From contig NZ_JAVIWI010000001.1 of assembly GCF_034314085.1 (NCBI RefSeq), positions 3,906,001 through 3,970,000 of the forward strand: 64,000 nucleotides of DNA. Direction: 5' to 3'. Each line of letters opens with the position of its first letter. The stretch's first letter is position 1. This DNA is from Undibacterium sp. 5I1. GTDB lineage: Bacteria; Pseudomonadota; Gammaproteobacteria; Burkholderiales; Burkholderiaceae_D. Below are positions 47,822 to 55,733 of the stretch, piece by piece. Below the pieces are notes generated by a model. The model saw only the letters and a list, made by a program, of their open reading frames with translations, had not been told where the DNA came from and searched no databases. Position numbers and translations under genes: made by a program.

Positions 47822-49189
47822 ATGAAAAAAATAAATAAAATTTATCAACATTGGACGCTTGGTTTTTTGTTGAGTTTATCTGCCACCTTTGCCCATTCGG
47901 GTATGACCTATACCTGCGATAACGCGTTGGATATGGATAAAGAGGCTGATCGGCAAAAGTCCGACGGCACCGTGAGCTGCGTGCGTGATTGGGGTAACGA
48001 AAAGCAAAAGGAACGTTTTGTTTTTTCTAAGGGCCACAAGCTGGAAGAAGAAATTGACGGACCACGACAGCATGTGCTGCGTCACTATGCTCAAGTGAAT
48101 GGATACGATACCAAGTCTGGTGAACAAATTACCTACTTTCCGGGCACTTCAAAAATTCGCATCAAAGAAAATATAAAAAGTAACCAGAACTCCGGGATGA
48201 AGGAGGAGTACAGCGCGGATGGATCAATTTTTCAGCGGACCTTGTACGGTGATGGGACTACCGGAAAGCTTGGATATGAGGTTTCTGCCATTGGCTATTT
48301 GCCCGGTGGACAAATTCGTTTTGCTCGTTGCTCGGATAAAAAAGAAACATCGATTGATGTAAAGTTGTGTGGCTTCAATGGTCCTAGCGATATCGTTTAC
48401 TACGATATGCATGGGCAAGTTTACAAAAAAGTACGGCTAGTGCAAGGTAAAGAAACCAACATCGAAGAGGCTGTTAAAGTCACCAGCGAATGGGATTCAG
48501 CGTTGAAAGTTGGCTCCATAAAAGAACCTAAGGCAGCGAAACGCCAAAAACAGATCAACAGCGATGGTTCGGCAACAATCACCGACCTGTATGCCGACGG
48601 AAAAGTTAAACGCGTGATGCACGTCAACGCAAAAGGGGCGCTGGTTGGCACGGACGAAGAGTGGTTTAACTCAGGCGGCAAAGCGCGTAACACCAACTAC
48701 GGCGCTGGCGGCAGTTCTGGAAAAGATTTGATCGTTCAACAAAGCTCTTGCTGGTGGGAAAATGGCAGTCCGCGCGCAGTTATTCAGAAAAAAGACGATG
48801 TCTACAGCATGCAATATTACTGGGACAATGAAAAATTGCAATTTACCGGTAATGTCAGCTTGCAAAATGACGAAATAGTCTGGGGCAGCAATAACGTCGA
48901 ATCTTTAATGTCTTGTGAACCTAGTGACTACGGATTTAAGCGTGAAGGGCCGCAAAAATTCTACAGCCGAAACGGCGGTATCGAAGCCGAAGCCTTCTTT
49001 GCCAAGGGCTTGCGACAAGGACACGAAAAAGTTTATGAACCTAAAGGTATGCCTGGCAAAGAAGTGTTATCCATCGAACGTGATTACGAAGATGATCATG
49101 TTACACACGCGAAGTATTACAAAGAAGGAATGCTGGATAAAGAAGAGCGCTACTTTTCGGATGGTAGCGTGAAAGAAATCCGGAAATAG
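47822..49189 (+). CDS. Secreted protein with MORN-like antitoxin-type repeats
   Basis: A 455-residue protein with signal peptide (ending near FAHSG) and a repeated beta-hairpin pattern resembling the MORN repeat variant: SADGSIFQRTLYGDG, NSDGSATITDLYADG, SRNGGIEAEAFFAKG and FSDGSVKEIRK. These occur every 25-60 residues and run to the C-terminus. Such repeats are common in uncharacterised bacterial surface or periplasmic proteins, and in putative antitoxins; no toxin gene is nearby. It is monocistronic, with about 275 bp of nothing recognisable upstream. Confidence 0.75.
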   Translation: MKKINKIYQHWTLGFLLSLSATFAHSGMTYTCDNALDMDKEADRQKSDGTVSCVRDWGNEKQKERFVFSKGHKLEEEIDGPRQHVLRHYAQVNGYDTKSGEQITYFPGTSKIRIKENIKSNQNSGMKEEYSADGSIFQRTLYGDGTTGKLGYEVSAIGYLPGGQIRFARCSDKKETSIDVKLCGFNGPSDIVYYDMHGQVYKKVRLVQGKETNIEEAVKVTSEWDSALKVGSIKEPKAAKRQKQINSDGSATITDLYADGKVKRVMHVNAKGALVGTDEEWFNSGGKARNTNYGAGGSSGKDLIVQQSSCWWENGSPRAVIQKKDDVYSMQYYWDNEKLQFTGNVSLQNDEIVWGSNNVESLMSCEPSDYGFKREGPQKFYSRNGGIEAEAFFAKGLRQGHEKVYEPKGMPGKEVLSIERDYEDDHVTHAKYYKEGMLDKEERYFSDGSVKEIRK

Positions 49190-49362
49190 CGTTCTGCGAT
49201 GCACGTCCTGGCAGATTTATAAGACTCGAACAACATCACTGATCTCAACTTCTTTACCCTGGCAATCGACCATGCTTGCTCCAACCTCATGAGTTTAGTA
49301 TGCCGACATAGGTACGATTATGCGATGCCAATCGCACCTATCCTGAGGTCTTAGCAATTGGA

Positions 49363-50376
49363 TTAGAAGGAAATTTTCGCCCCTAACGAAGCGGTATAGC
49401 GAGGTGCCAGTTGCACGCCACGAACATCCTGGTATACGGGCAATTGCACAAAACCATAAACCGATAAACGTTCGTTGACCGGCATCACTGCACCGGGGCT
49501 TAGATAAACTAGTGTGCCACCAGTGCTGGTTGTGTCAGCATTGGCACCGGTATCATGTGCCACATGTCTTGCGTTAATCTGAATTAGCGGTGTGATGTTT
49601 TCAAATCCTTTGTAACGCAATCCTGCATTCAGATTCAATCCATTGCCTGGCTTGTAATCATCGCTAGAATTGATCGCGGCCTGATACAGTCCTTGTGCAA
49701 AGTAGTCCCAATTGCTATTCAAACTATCGAAATAGTAAGCGCCGACAATCACATCGGTAGTTCCGGTGCCCGGCTGCAAGCCACGATCAATCGCTGTTAT
49801 CCCAGGTGCAGTTGCATCTATTGATGTACCGGTTTGGGTATGACTACCAGTCGGCAGTTTGACCCCGTACATCAGACCGAAATTATGTTCTTCTGAAAAA
49901 CCCTGATAACGTGCCACCAGTTTGATATCGCCAATGTTGGAGGTGCTGGAATCATATTGGCCGCCACCATCACCCGCCACCGTGCCGTCGGATGCAGTCC
50001 CGAGTGTGCTGTGGGTTCTGTTGATATAAGGTACTTGCAGATTGATGCCCCAGTTCGGACTATTGCTGTAGTCCAGTCCAAACGTCAGGTAATTATTCTT
50101 GGTGAATTTTTCTACCTCTTGCGGGTCACCATTGTTGGTTACCTGGCTCGCTGCTCCGGGGCTGATTTTACTTGTACCACTACGCAGCTGGTCTTGATTT
50201 AGATAATCGTAACGAATATCCAGCTTGAAGCCCGTGCCGCTGGACATCCCCATATTTTCCCAATCAGAACTTAGAGTGCAGCCACAACTTGCGCAGGCAT
50301 TGGCTAGCAGCGGGAAACACATTGCCAAACTTCCAGTAATGAGTGAAATGGTTTTTATTTGCGAGAGATGAGACAT
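49363..50376 (-). CDS. Outer-membrane beta-barrel protein with CASCGC N-terminus
   Basis: A 337-residue protein: signal peptide (about 1-28), a mature N-terminus with CASCGCTL (Cys28, 31, 33), then alternating strands and a C-terminal SLGAKISF ending in Phe, as expected for an outer-membrane barrel related to MetA/phenol-pathway-type transporters. The Cys cluster directly after signal cleavage could bind copper. It is the last gene of a minus-strand group containing SCO, PCuAC and DUF2946 genes, which points to copper transfer, but the function is not established. Confidence 0.78.
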   Translation of the reverse strand: MSHLSQIKTISLITGSLAMCFPLLANACASCGCTLSSDWENMGMSSGTGFKLDIRYDYLNQDQLRSGTSKISPGAASQVTNNGDPQEVEKFTKNNYLTFGLDYSNSPNWGINLQVPYINRTHSTLGTASDGTVAGDGGGQYDSSTSNIGDIKLVARYQGFSEEHNFGLMYGVKLPTGSHTQTGTSIDATAPGITAIDRGLQPGTGTTDVIVGAYYFDSLNSNWDYFAQGLYQAAINSSDDYKPGNGLNLNAGLRYKGFENITPLIQINARHVAHDTGANADTTSTGGTLVYLSPGAVMPVNERLSVYGFVQLPVYQDVRGVQLAPRYTASLGAKISF

Positions 50377-50398
50377 GATGCATCCCTTATGAATGAAT

Positions 50399-50596
50399 TT
50401 ATTTCTGAATGGTAGTTTGAGAGAGAGCGACTAATTCGACTTGTTCTATCGCTGGTTTTCCCAGATAGAACATGCCGAAATAAAATATCGATAAAGTGAT
50501 AAATGCTGCTGCATTAAAGCAGCGTATCAGGCTTAAAGTCAGACGTAGATTGCCGGACACTAAATGTGGTTTTGTAGCGGAAGAGTTTTGCATCAT
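50399..50596 (-). CDS. Small single-span membrane protein in the copper operon
   Basis: A 65-residue protein with one long hydrophobic helix (about 27-47, CFNAAAFITLSIFYFGMFYL). It is preceded by AAAGGAA at the right distance from tandem ATG codons (50594-50596 and 50591-50593) and lies between the PCuAC and CASCGC-barrel genes on the same strand. I do not recognise a family. Confidence 0.6.
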   Translation of the reverse strand: MMQNSSATKPHLVSGNLRLTLSLIRCFNAAAFITLSIFYFGMFYLGKPAIEQVELVALSQTTIQK

Positions 50597-50637
50597 CGAT
50601 TCCTTTCAATTTTTTTGCAGAAAAAATAAGGCGAACA

Positions 50638-51102
50638 TTAATGTGACATCGCGCTAGTAGCGTTGCTGTTGAGCGATTTTGCTTCTGCAAATATCGCCAT
50701 GTTTTCCCGCTTTTTATTTTGGTCTTCAAATACAAAGGTCAGTGCGATTTTGTCGCCTGCTCTGACTTGTGACTTTAAGTCCAATAGCATGATGTGAAAG
50801 CCGCCGGGTTTGAGTTCAACATTCTGTCCAGCAGGAAGGTCAATACCGTCGATTTTGCGCATCTTCATGATGTTATCGACCATGTCCATTTTGTGAATTT
50901 CGATCACACCTGCTGCGGGTGACAGTACTTCAACCAGACGTGTCGGCTTTACCGAGGTTAGACGCACAAATGCGCCTGTGGCTTTTTGTTGCGGTACAGT
51001 TGCTCTGACCCAGGCGTCATCGATCTTGACCTGAGCTTGTGCACTGGACATAGCCAGCAGAAATGTGAAGACTGAACTTATCGTTCGATTCAAGTAGTGC
51101 AT
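50638..51102 (-). CDS. PCuAC-type periplasmic copper chaperone
   Basis: A 154-residue secreted protein (signal peptide to SAQA) with the PCuA(C) copper site: HKMDMVDNIMKM (His and Met ligands) and GGFHIMLLDL (HxM), spaced as in the H-M-x10-M-x21-H-x-M family motif. It delivers Cu(I) to the CuA centre of cytochrome oxidase together with SCO proteins. It is 12 bp downstream of the SCO gene. Confidence 0.92.
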   Translation of the reverse strand: MHYLNRTISSVFTFLLAMSSAQAQVKIDDAWVRATVPQQKATGAFVRLTSVKPTRLVEVLSPAAGVIEIHKMDMVDNIMKMRKIDGIDLPAGQNVELKPGGFHIMLLDLKSQVRAGDKIALTFVFEDQNKKRENMAIFAEAKSLNSNATSAMSH

Positions 51103-51114
51103 ATTGTTGCCTCA

Positions 51115-51741
51115 TTAAAATAAGTGAAATTTGGTTTGCGCCTCTGCGCGTATCAGACTGTGTATGTCTTCCGCACATTGCTCCGCCTCTTGCGCATGTT
51201 TCCACGCAAGTCGAAGCTGTCCTGCAGTATCAAATACATAGGTAATCGCCGTGTGATCTATGGTGTAGGAATTTCCACTCGGAACTTTTTGATAGAAAAT
51301 CTTAAAGTCCTTTGCAACTTGCGCTGTTTGATCGGCGCTGCCGCTCAGTCCTAAAAAGTCAGGATCAAACGCCTGCATGTAGCTCGATAGCAGCGCTGGT
51401 GTATCCCGCTCTGGATCGATCGTGACGAATAGCACCTTTACTTTGTTAGCGTCTTTACCGAGTAACTGACGTGTGTTGACAGCGCGCGTCAATATAGTGG
51501 GGCAGACATCGGGGCATTGAGTAAACCCGAAAAACAATAAGATATATTGCCCCTTGAAATCACTTAATGCATGCTCTCGCCCATCAGAACCATGCAAGCG
51601 AAAATCTGCTCCATATTTGGATCCGGTGAGGTCGATACCATGAAATACCGGACGTGGTTTTTCACAGGCTGTGAGCATGCTTGATCCGAAGGTCGTTCCC
51701 AGACTCCAGCTGAGTGATTGAATAAAAAAGCGACGATGCAT
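51115..51741 (-). CDS. SCO1/SenC family copper-binding thioredoxin-fold protein
   Basis: A 208-residue protein with an N-terminal membrane anchor or lipobox-like signal (SSMLTACEKP) and the SCO thioredoxin fold. FGFTQCPDVCPTILTRAV holds the CxxxC and YTIDHTAITYVFD the His ligand. It acts in maturation of the CuA site or as a periplasmic thiol-disulfide copper protein. The LTAC sequence suggests a lipoprotein. Flanked by the small anchored protein and PCuAC. Confidence 0.93.
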   Translation of the reverse strand: MHRRFFIQSLSWSLGTTFGSSMLTACEKPRPVFHGIDLTGSKYGADFRLHGSDGREHALSDFKGQYILLFFGFTQCPDVCPTILTRAVNTRQLLGKDANKVKVLFVTIDPERDTPALLSSYMQAFDPDFLGLSGSADQTAQVAKDFKIFYQKVPSGNSYTIDHTAITYVFDTAGQLRLAWKHAQEAEQCAEDIHSLIRAEAQTKFHLF

Positions 51742-51745
51742 CTCA

Positions 51746-52048
51746 TTACTCCTTTAATGTCACAGAACCATCATCTGCGATGATCCAGGGCGCCGGGATC
51801 GCGTCGCGCTCCGTGACATCTGACGTGTAGTCATGCTTCGACGGATTATCGAGTCTAGACGCACTGGAGCTACTTTCTTGCTGGATCATTGATATTTTCA
51901 GTTGCGTTTGCCCTTTAGATCTCGTGGGCGCTGGACTCTGATTGAGACGATTCATATTGCTTTCGCCTGGGCTCTTAACAGCGACAGACAACAGTACGGC
52001 AATTGCGAAGCAATTGAATAGGACTGTAATTTTTAATCCGGTTGGCAT
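51746..52048 (-). CDS. Small membrane-anchored protein upstream of SCO
   Basis: A 100-residue protein with one N-terminal helix (MPTGLKITVLFNCFAIAVLL) and a Ser/Gln-rich tail ending IIADDGSVTLKE. The ATG at 52048 follows AGGAGAA; the frame upstream lacks a good start. It stops 4 bp before the SCO gene start, so it is part of the same operon. No family recognised. Confidence 0.65.
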   Translation of the reverse strand: MPTGLKITVLFNCFAIAVLLSVAVKSPGESNMNRLNQSPAPTRSKGQTQLKISMIQQESSSSASRLDNPSKHDYTSDVTERDAIPAPWIIADDGSVTLKE

Positions 52049-52224
52049 TGCTATTCTCCTGATAGAACTGATTTCAAGACTCAATCAATCCAGAATGAAA
52101 CTGATCAAAGCGGACCATTACTGGTCGAGCAGAGACGGATTCAACTAGCGTATGGTCGATAAAGCGATGAAATAGAAAAATCGGTGTAGCTCATCAATCA
52201 CGAGCTTTACCGCGTAAGTGCTTT

Positions 52225-52632
52225 TCAGGAGAGCAAAGGTGGTGCTCGCGGATTCGCGGTGGACCAGGAGATGAGTGGGGAGGGTGAATGATAGAACAGC
52301 GCAGGAAATTGATCGTGTCCATCAATGACTAGCGGTACGACTTGCGAAGTAGGAAGTAAAGCAAACGATCCTGCATGTGCTATGCAGAAAGGGCAATGGT
52401 CCGAGAGTTGTGTCTTGACTGGCGCTGATGATGTATTCAGAGACGCAGCGCTACTCTTTATCCGATCAAGTTTGACAAATTGTGTACCGGATACAGTACA
52501 TATTTCAATGAAATCAGACGATCCATTGTTGGCAGCAATGGCATGGGAAATTGAAGGAGCAAGCGCGTTCAGCAAGACCGCAAACAATGCAATCCAGAGC
52601 GGCAACCGACTTCGTTTTAACCAAGTAATCAT
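52225..52632 (-). CDS. DUF2946 family membrane-associated protein
   Basis: A 135-residue protein with an N-terminal hydrophobic segment (about 11-30, LWIALFAVLLNALAPSISHA) and the DUF2946 core LSDHCPFCIAHAGSFALLPT (CxxC plus His). DUF2946 proteins are small, poorly characterised, and often found beside copper-related genes. It lies upstream of the SCO/PCuAC operon in the same orientation, about 176 bp away, so it may be in the same transcript or have its own promoter. Confidence 0.82.
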   Translation of the reverse strand: MITWLKRSRLPLWIALFAVLLNALAPSISHAIAANNGSSDFIEICTVSGTQFVKLDRIKSSAASLNTSSAPVKTQLSDHCPFCIAHAGSFALLPTSQVVPLVIDGHDQFPALFYHSPSPLISWSTANPRAPPLLS

Positions 52633-52788
52633 GTGTAGAATTATACTCGCCAGTAACTAATTTTCTGCGAAGGTGTCCACCTTTGAGTCTGAGAGGCAAA
52701 TAAGTCTGAGCAAGCAATAAGCAGGTTGCACTCTTTGCCATACAGCGTTTTGTTCGGAATGGGTTTCCATTTTAGATCTAAACAGATC

Positions 52789-53058
52789 TTAGTTGGCGCG
52801 ACTTTTTTCGTAATCGTAATTTACAATCCGCCGACAGACCTCTTCACGTTCTTCTATCGATGCAAGCAATAACCGCTCATCTGCTTTGCTAGGGACTTTG
52901 AAATAATTACGGCGGTTTTTCCTCATATCCTGTACGCGCCATCCTTTCATTGTCAACCAATCCCATTGCTCGCCATCGATGGTCATGCGTAACTGGATTT
53001 TGAGTTTTTCCCAAACGATCGTACTACCAAACTGCGGCATACGCCTCGGTGGCGTCAA
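52789..53058 (-). CDS. Small protein of unknown function
   Basis: An 89-residue, Arg/Glu-rich soluble protein (WDWLTMKGWRVQDMRKNRRN and EEREEVCRRIVNYDYE) that I do not recognise. TTG at 53058, behind AGGAG with only 4 bp spacing, or ATG at 53040 could start it. Its balanced amino-acid composition makes it plausible as a real gene, but there is no operon partner and no motif. Confidence 0.45.
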   Translation of the reverse strand: MTPPRRMPQFGSTIVWEKLKIQLRMTIDGEQWDWLTMKGWRVQDMRKNRRNYFKVPSKADERLLLASIEEREEVCRRIVNYDYEKSRAN

Positions 53059-53353
53059 TACTCTCCTGACGTATTTTCAGCAAAGAGCGGATTTCGCTTT
53101 TGATGAGATGAAGTGCCATGGCGATTCTTGCAGAGACGTCAGCCTCTTACAAAATCTGTTGGGCTATGTCATATGTTGACTAAAGGCAATTAGTAACAGT
53201 TGCGTAATCTGCTAACAATTTAGAATTGAAAATTTTTCGAGCAAATTTAACCAGCGATGAAAAAACGCCACCAAAACAGGACGGACCTAGGTAGAAGGGC
53301 GGTCATTCGCTGAATCTGCCTATTCTTTTTCAGCAACTATCAAGGTGAAATTT
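53059..53353. other. Gene-free stretch left of repeat copy B
   Basis: AT-rich DNA with no credible gene. AAAACGCCACCAAAA near 53265 resembles the hairpins that follow the two BMP gene copies, but no pairing arm of similar quality is present. Confidence 0.4.
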
Positions 53354-53440
53354 AATATACTCCCCATGAAATTATTTACAAATACTCGATTGTCCAAGTT
53401 TTGCAAGGAGGAAAAAATATACATGGGGGGAGTAATAATT
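53354..53440. repeat. Dispersed 85-bp palindromic-ended repeat, copy B
   Basis: Starts AATATACTCCCCATG (53354-53368) and ends CATGGGGGGAGTAATAATT (53422-53440), imperfect inverted ends. The interior (GTCCAAG... AAATATAC) aligns with copy A. The element lies in the 600-bp gap between the 89-aa gene and the GAF-GGDEF gene. The remaining ~210 bp up to 53653 contain nothing recognised. Confidence 0.7.
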
Positions 53441-53653
53441 ATCTTATCGCGCCAAACATCGATATATTTCACTGAATCGAAGCGAAGATATCTGTGGCTG
53501 ATAAGTGCAGGCTACTAAACTTTGCAAAAGATATCACTCTGCGAGGGTAACACACACATCGCACTGCAATGTAGAGCCGTGATGGGTTGTCGTTACTGCC
53601 TTACATGAGCAATTCGTTAGTGACGTGCGTTCAGACTTTAGCATGGGATCGGA

Positions 53654-54706
53654 TTATTTTGATTGTCGCTCACCATTCGCACCAACAACTCGATTTCGTC
53701 CCAAATGTTTTGCTTCATAAAGTGCCGTATCTGCAGCTCTAATCAGTTCTTCTCCGTTCGTTGAATTTGTCGCAATTGACGTCGCAACGCCGAAACTAGC
53801 AGTAACTCGAATTTGCACCCCATTATCTTTTATTATTTTTTCTGACATTGCCATGCGAAGTGTCTCTGCAAATTTCAAGCCCCCTACTAGATCGGTTCTA
53901 GGTAAAACAATACAGAACTCTTCGCCGCCATAACGTCCTGCAATGTCAACGCTTCGAACATTTGACCGAATCAATGAACCAATTTCCCTTAAAACTGCGT
54001 CGCCCATTGCGTGATCATAGCGGTCATTGATTTGTTTAAAATGATCTAGGTCTACCATCACCACAGTCAGCTCAGATGAAAAGCGCTTTGATCGGTCTAC
54101 CTCAATTTGTAGTTTGTTAAGTAGTGATCGTCTGGTTGCGAGCCCGGTCAATACGTCTTCATTTGCAATTTGTTGAAGCCTGATCATGGCGCTGTTTAGG
54201 TCACGGGTACGCTTTCTTAGTTCGATGAGTGCCATCGCTTGCCTGGCTAACCCAAGTAGTAATTCCAATTGTTTTTCAGTTAGAGTTTTAGGTTTTGTAT
54301 CAAGTACGCAGAGTGTTCCGATACGAAATCCTTCTGGAGTAATCAAATTCGCTCCGCTATACATTCCAAATCCGTCTTTGCGAGCCGTTGAATGCATATT
54401 GTTTGTTCGCTCGTCTTCTGAAATATCAGGTATGACTAACATTTTGTCTTGCTGAATAGCTCGCGAACAATAACTTTTTGTTCTCGCAGACTCTTGCGGC
54501 GCAGAGCCAAACGCTGATTTGTGCCATACCCTATCCTTATCGACGAGTGAGATAAAAGCATATGGAACGTTACATATTTCTGCAGCGACTTTTACTAGTA
54601 AAGTAAATTCATCTTCCTCTTGAGTATCTAGTATTTCGTATGCCCTTAATGCTGCGATGCGCGAATTCTCCTTGGACAAGCTATCCGAATTATCAATGCC
54701 AGCCAT
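53654..54706 (-). CDS. GAF-GGDEF diguanylate cyclase
   Basis: A 350-residue soluble protein with a GAF domain (about 20-160; LVDKDRVWHKSAFGSAPQES, typical of GAF-GGDEF sensors) and a GGDEF domain (about 180-345) with an intact active site RYGGEEF and RxxD inhibitory site (RSVD five residues upstream). It should synthesise c-di-GMP and be feedback-controlled. The ATG at 54706 follows GGAGGAG; a TTG upstream is not needed. It is divergent from the cheW group. Confidence 0.93.
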   Translation of the reverse strand: MAGIDNSDSLSKENSRIAALRAYEILDTQEEDEFTLLVKVAAEICNVPYAFISLVDKDRVWHKSAFGSAPQESARTKSYCSRAIQQDKMLVIPDISEDERTNNMHSTARKDGFGMYSGANLITPEGFRIGTLCVLDTKPKTLTEKQLELLLGLARQAMALIELRKRTRDLNSAMIRLQQIANEDVLTGLATRRSLLNKLQIEVDRSKRFSSELTVVMVDLDHFKQINDRYDHAMGDAVLREIGSLIRSNVRSVDIAGRYGGEEFCIVLPRTDLVGGLKFAETLRMAMSEKIIKDNGVQIRVTASFGVATSIATNSTNGEELIRAADTALYEAKHLGRNRVVGANGERQSK

Positions 54707-55182
54707 GCTCTCCTCCAAATTTTTAAGCAAAAGATCAACACTAAAAGAAGTAGTAGATGTTTTCAGCAGCCACTCAACCTAAATCGTATTTCCAATACCG
54801 CAGGGTCACTATTTATGCCTGAAAACCAGCTTACATCTTTTTGAATTGATTTTGTTGAATCTGTCGGGCATTGAAACGAATACGCTAAATATTGATGCTT
54901 AAAATTGAGTGCTGATAGCAATGAGACGAATACGCCAAATGTTGATGCTCACCAGTATTCCAACTCAAATCTTTTCATTCGATACTTCGCTAAGCAATTA
55001 AATATCCAATATTTGTCGTCTGTGTGGAAATGCAGGTAGCGACAGGGAGTCGATACAAAAAGATGCAAATTGAAATGGTATTTGATCTTAACCAAAGCAA
55101 GTCCTCTGAAAAACAGGGGGGACGTTCTGACGTTATTAGTTTTGCAAATGTGTATATACCGTCGTTATTCTGAGGACCTTTT
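54707..55182. promoter_or_regulatory. Divergent region upstream of cheW
   Basis: About 475 bp between the GAF-GGDEF gene and cheW. It contains two 32-bp direct repeats (54868-54899 and 54918-54949). No gene was found; the cheW promoter probably lies in the last 100 bp, but no box pair could be defined. Confidence 0.4.
54868..54949. repeat. Pair of 32-bp direct repeats upstream of cheW
   Basis: 54868-54899 and 54918-54949 agree at 28 of 32 positions, with a centre-to-centre distance of 50 bp (about five helical turns). The core ACGAATACG recurs loosely at about 60095 (GAGACGAATGCG), upstream of the AhpD-like gene. It may be a tandem binding site or a simple duplication. Confidence 0.6.
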
Positions 55183-55683
55183 ATGTATACGACTCAAGAG
55201 CCAAAGCAGAAGCCAATATCCTCGGCAGCCGAGCTATTCGAGTTCTTAACGTTTCGACTTGGCGGCGAAGAATATGGGATTGATATCCAAACAGTTCAAG
55301 AACTACGTGGATATGGAGAGGTAACGCGGATCGCTAACTCACCAAATTACATCAAAGGCGTAATCAATTTGCGGGGAAATATCGTCCCGATCATTGATAT
55401 GCGTACTAAATTTAATCTCGATGTTGGTGACTATGACCAATTTACCGTAGTAATTATTCTGAATATCGCCGATCAAATGATCGGAATCGTCGTCGATAGT
55501 GTGACGGACGTCGTCACACTATCGACCGATCAAATCAAGCCCGCACCAACCGTTGAATCTATGTTGAATACAATTTTTCTTACGGGTCTTGGCATCTTGG
55601 AGCAGCGTATGTTGATCTTGGTCGATATTGAAAAATTAATATTGAGTCCGGAATTTGGAGTTGGAGAGCCACTCGCAGCATGA
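55183..55683 (+). CDS. cheW: CheW chemotaxis coupling protein
   Basis: A 166-residue CheW that couples chemoreceptors to CheA: EFLTFRLGGEEYGIDIQTVQ, SPNYIKGVINLRGNIVPIID and the C-terminal ILEQRMLILVDIEKLI. There is no CheA nearby, so it joins a kinase encoded elsewhere. It is followed after 50 bp by a chemoreceptor gene. A 15-bp perfect inverted repeat lies inside its coding sequence. Confidence 0.95.
   Translation: MYTTQEPKQKPISSAAELFEFLTFRLGGEEYGIDIQTVQELRGYGEVTRIANSPNYIKGVINLRGNIVPIIDMRTKFNLDVGDYDQFTVVIILNIADQMIGIVVDSVTDVVTLSTDQIKPAPTVESMLNTIFLTGLGILEQRMLILVDIEKLILSPEFGVGEPLAA
55492..55526. repeat. 15-bp perfect hairpin inside cheW
   Basis: GTCGATAGTGTGACG (55492-55506) and CGTCACACTATCGAC (55512-55526) are exact inverted copies around a 5-base loop, within codons about 104-115 of cheW (VDSVTDVVTLSTD). 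The stem is strong and unusual for coding DNA. There is no U-tract. Confidence 0.85.
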
Positions 55684-55733
55684 GGTAACTATCTAACTAC
55701 TCCTTAATTAGAACTAACTTTTAAAGAAGCAAA

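Noticed and set aside
54868..54949. CRISPR-like direct repeats
   Set aside because: Only two copies with an 18-bp gap, no array and no cas genes.
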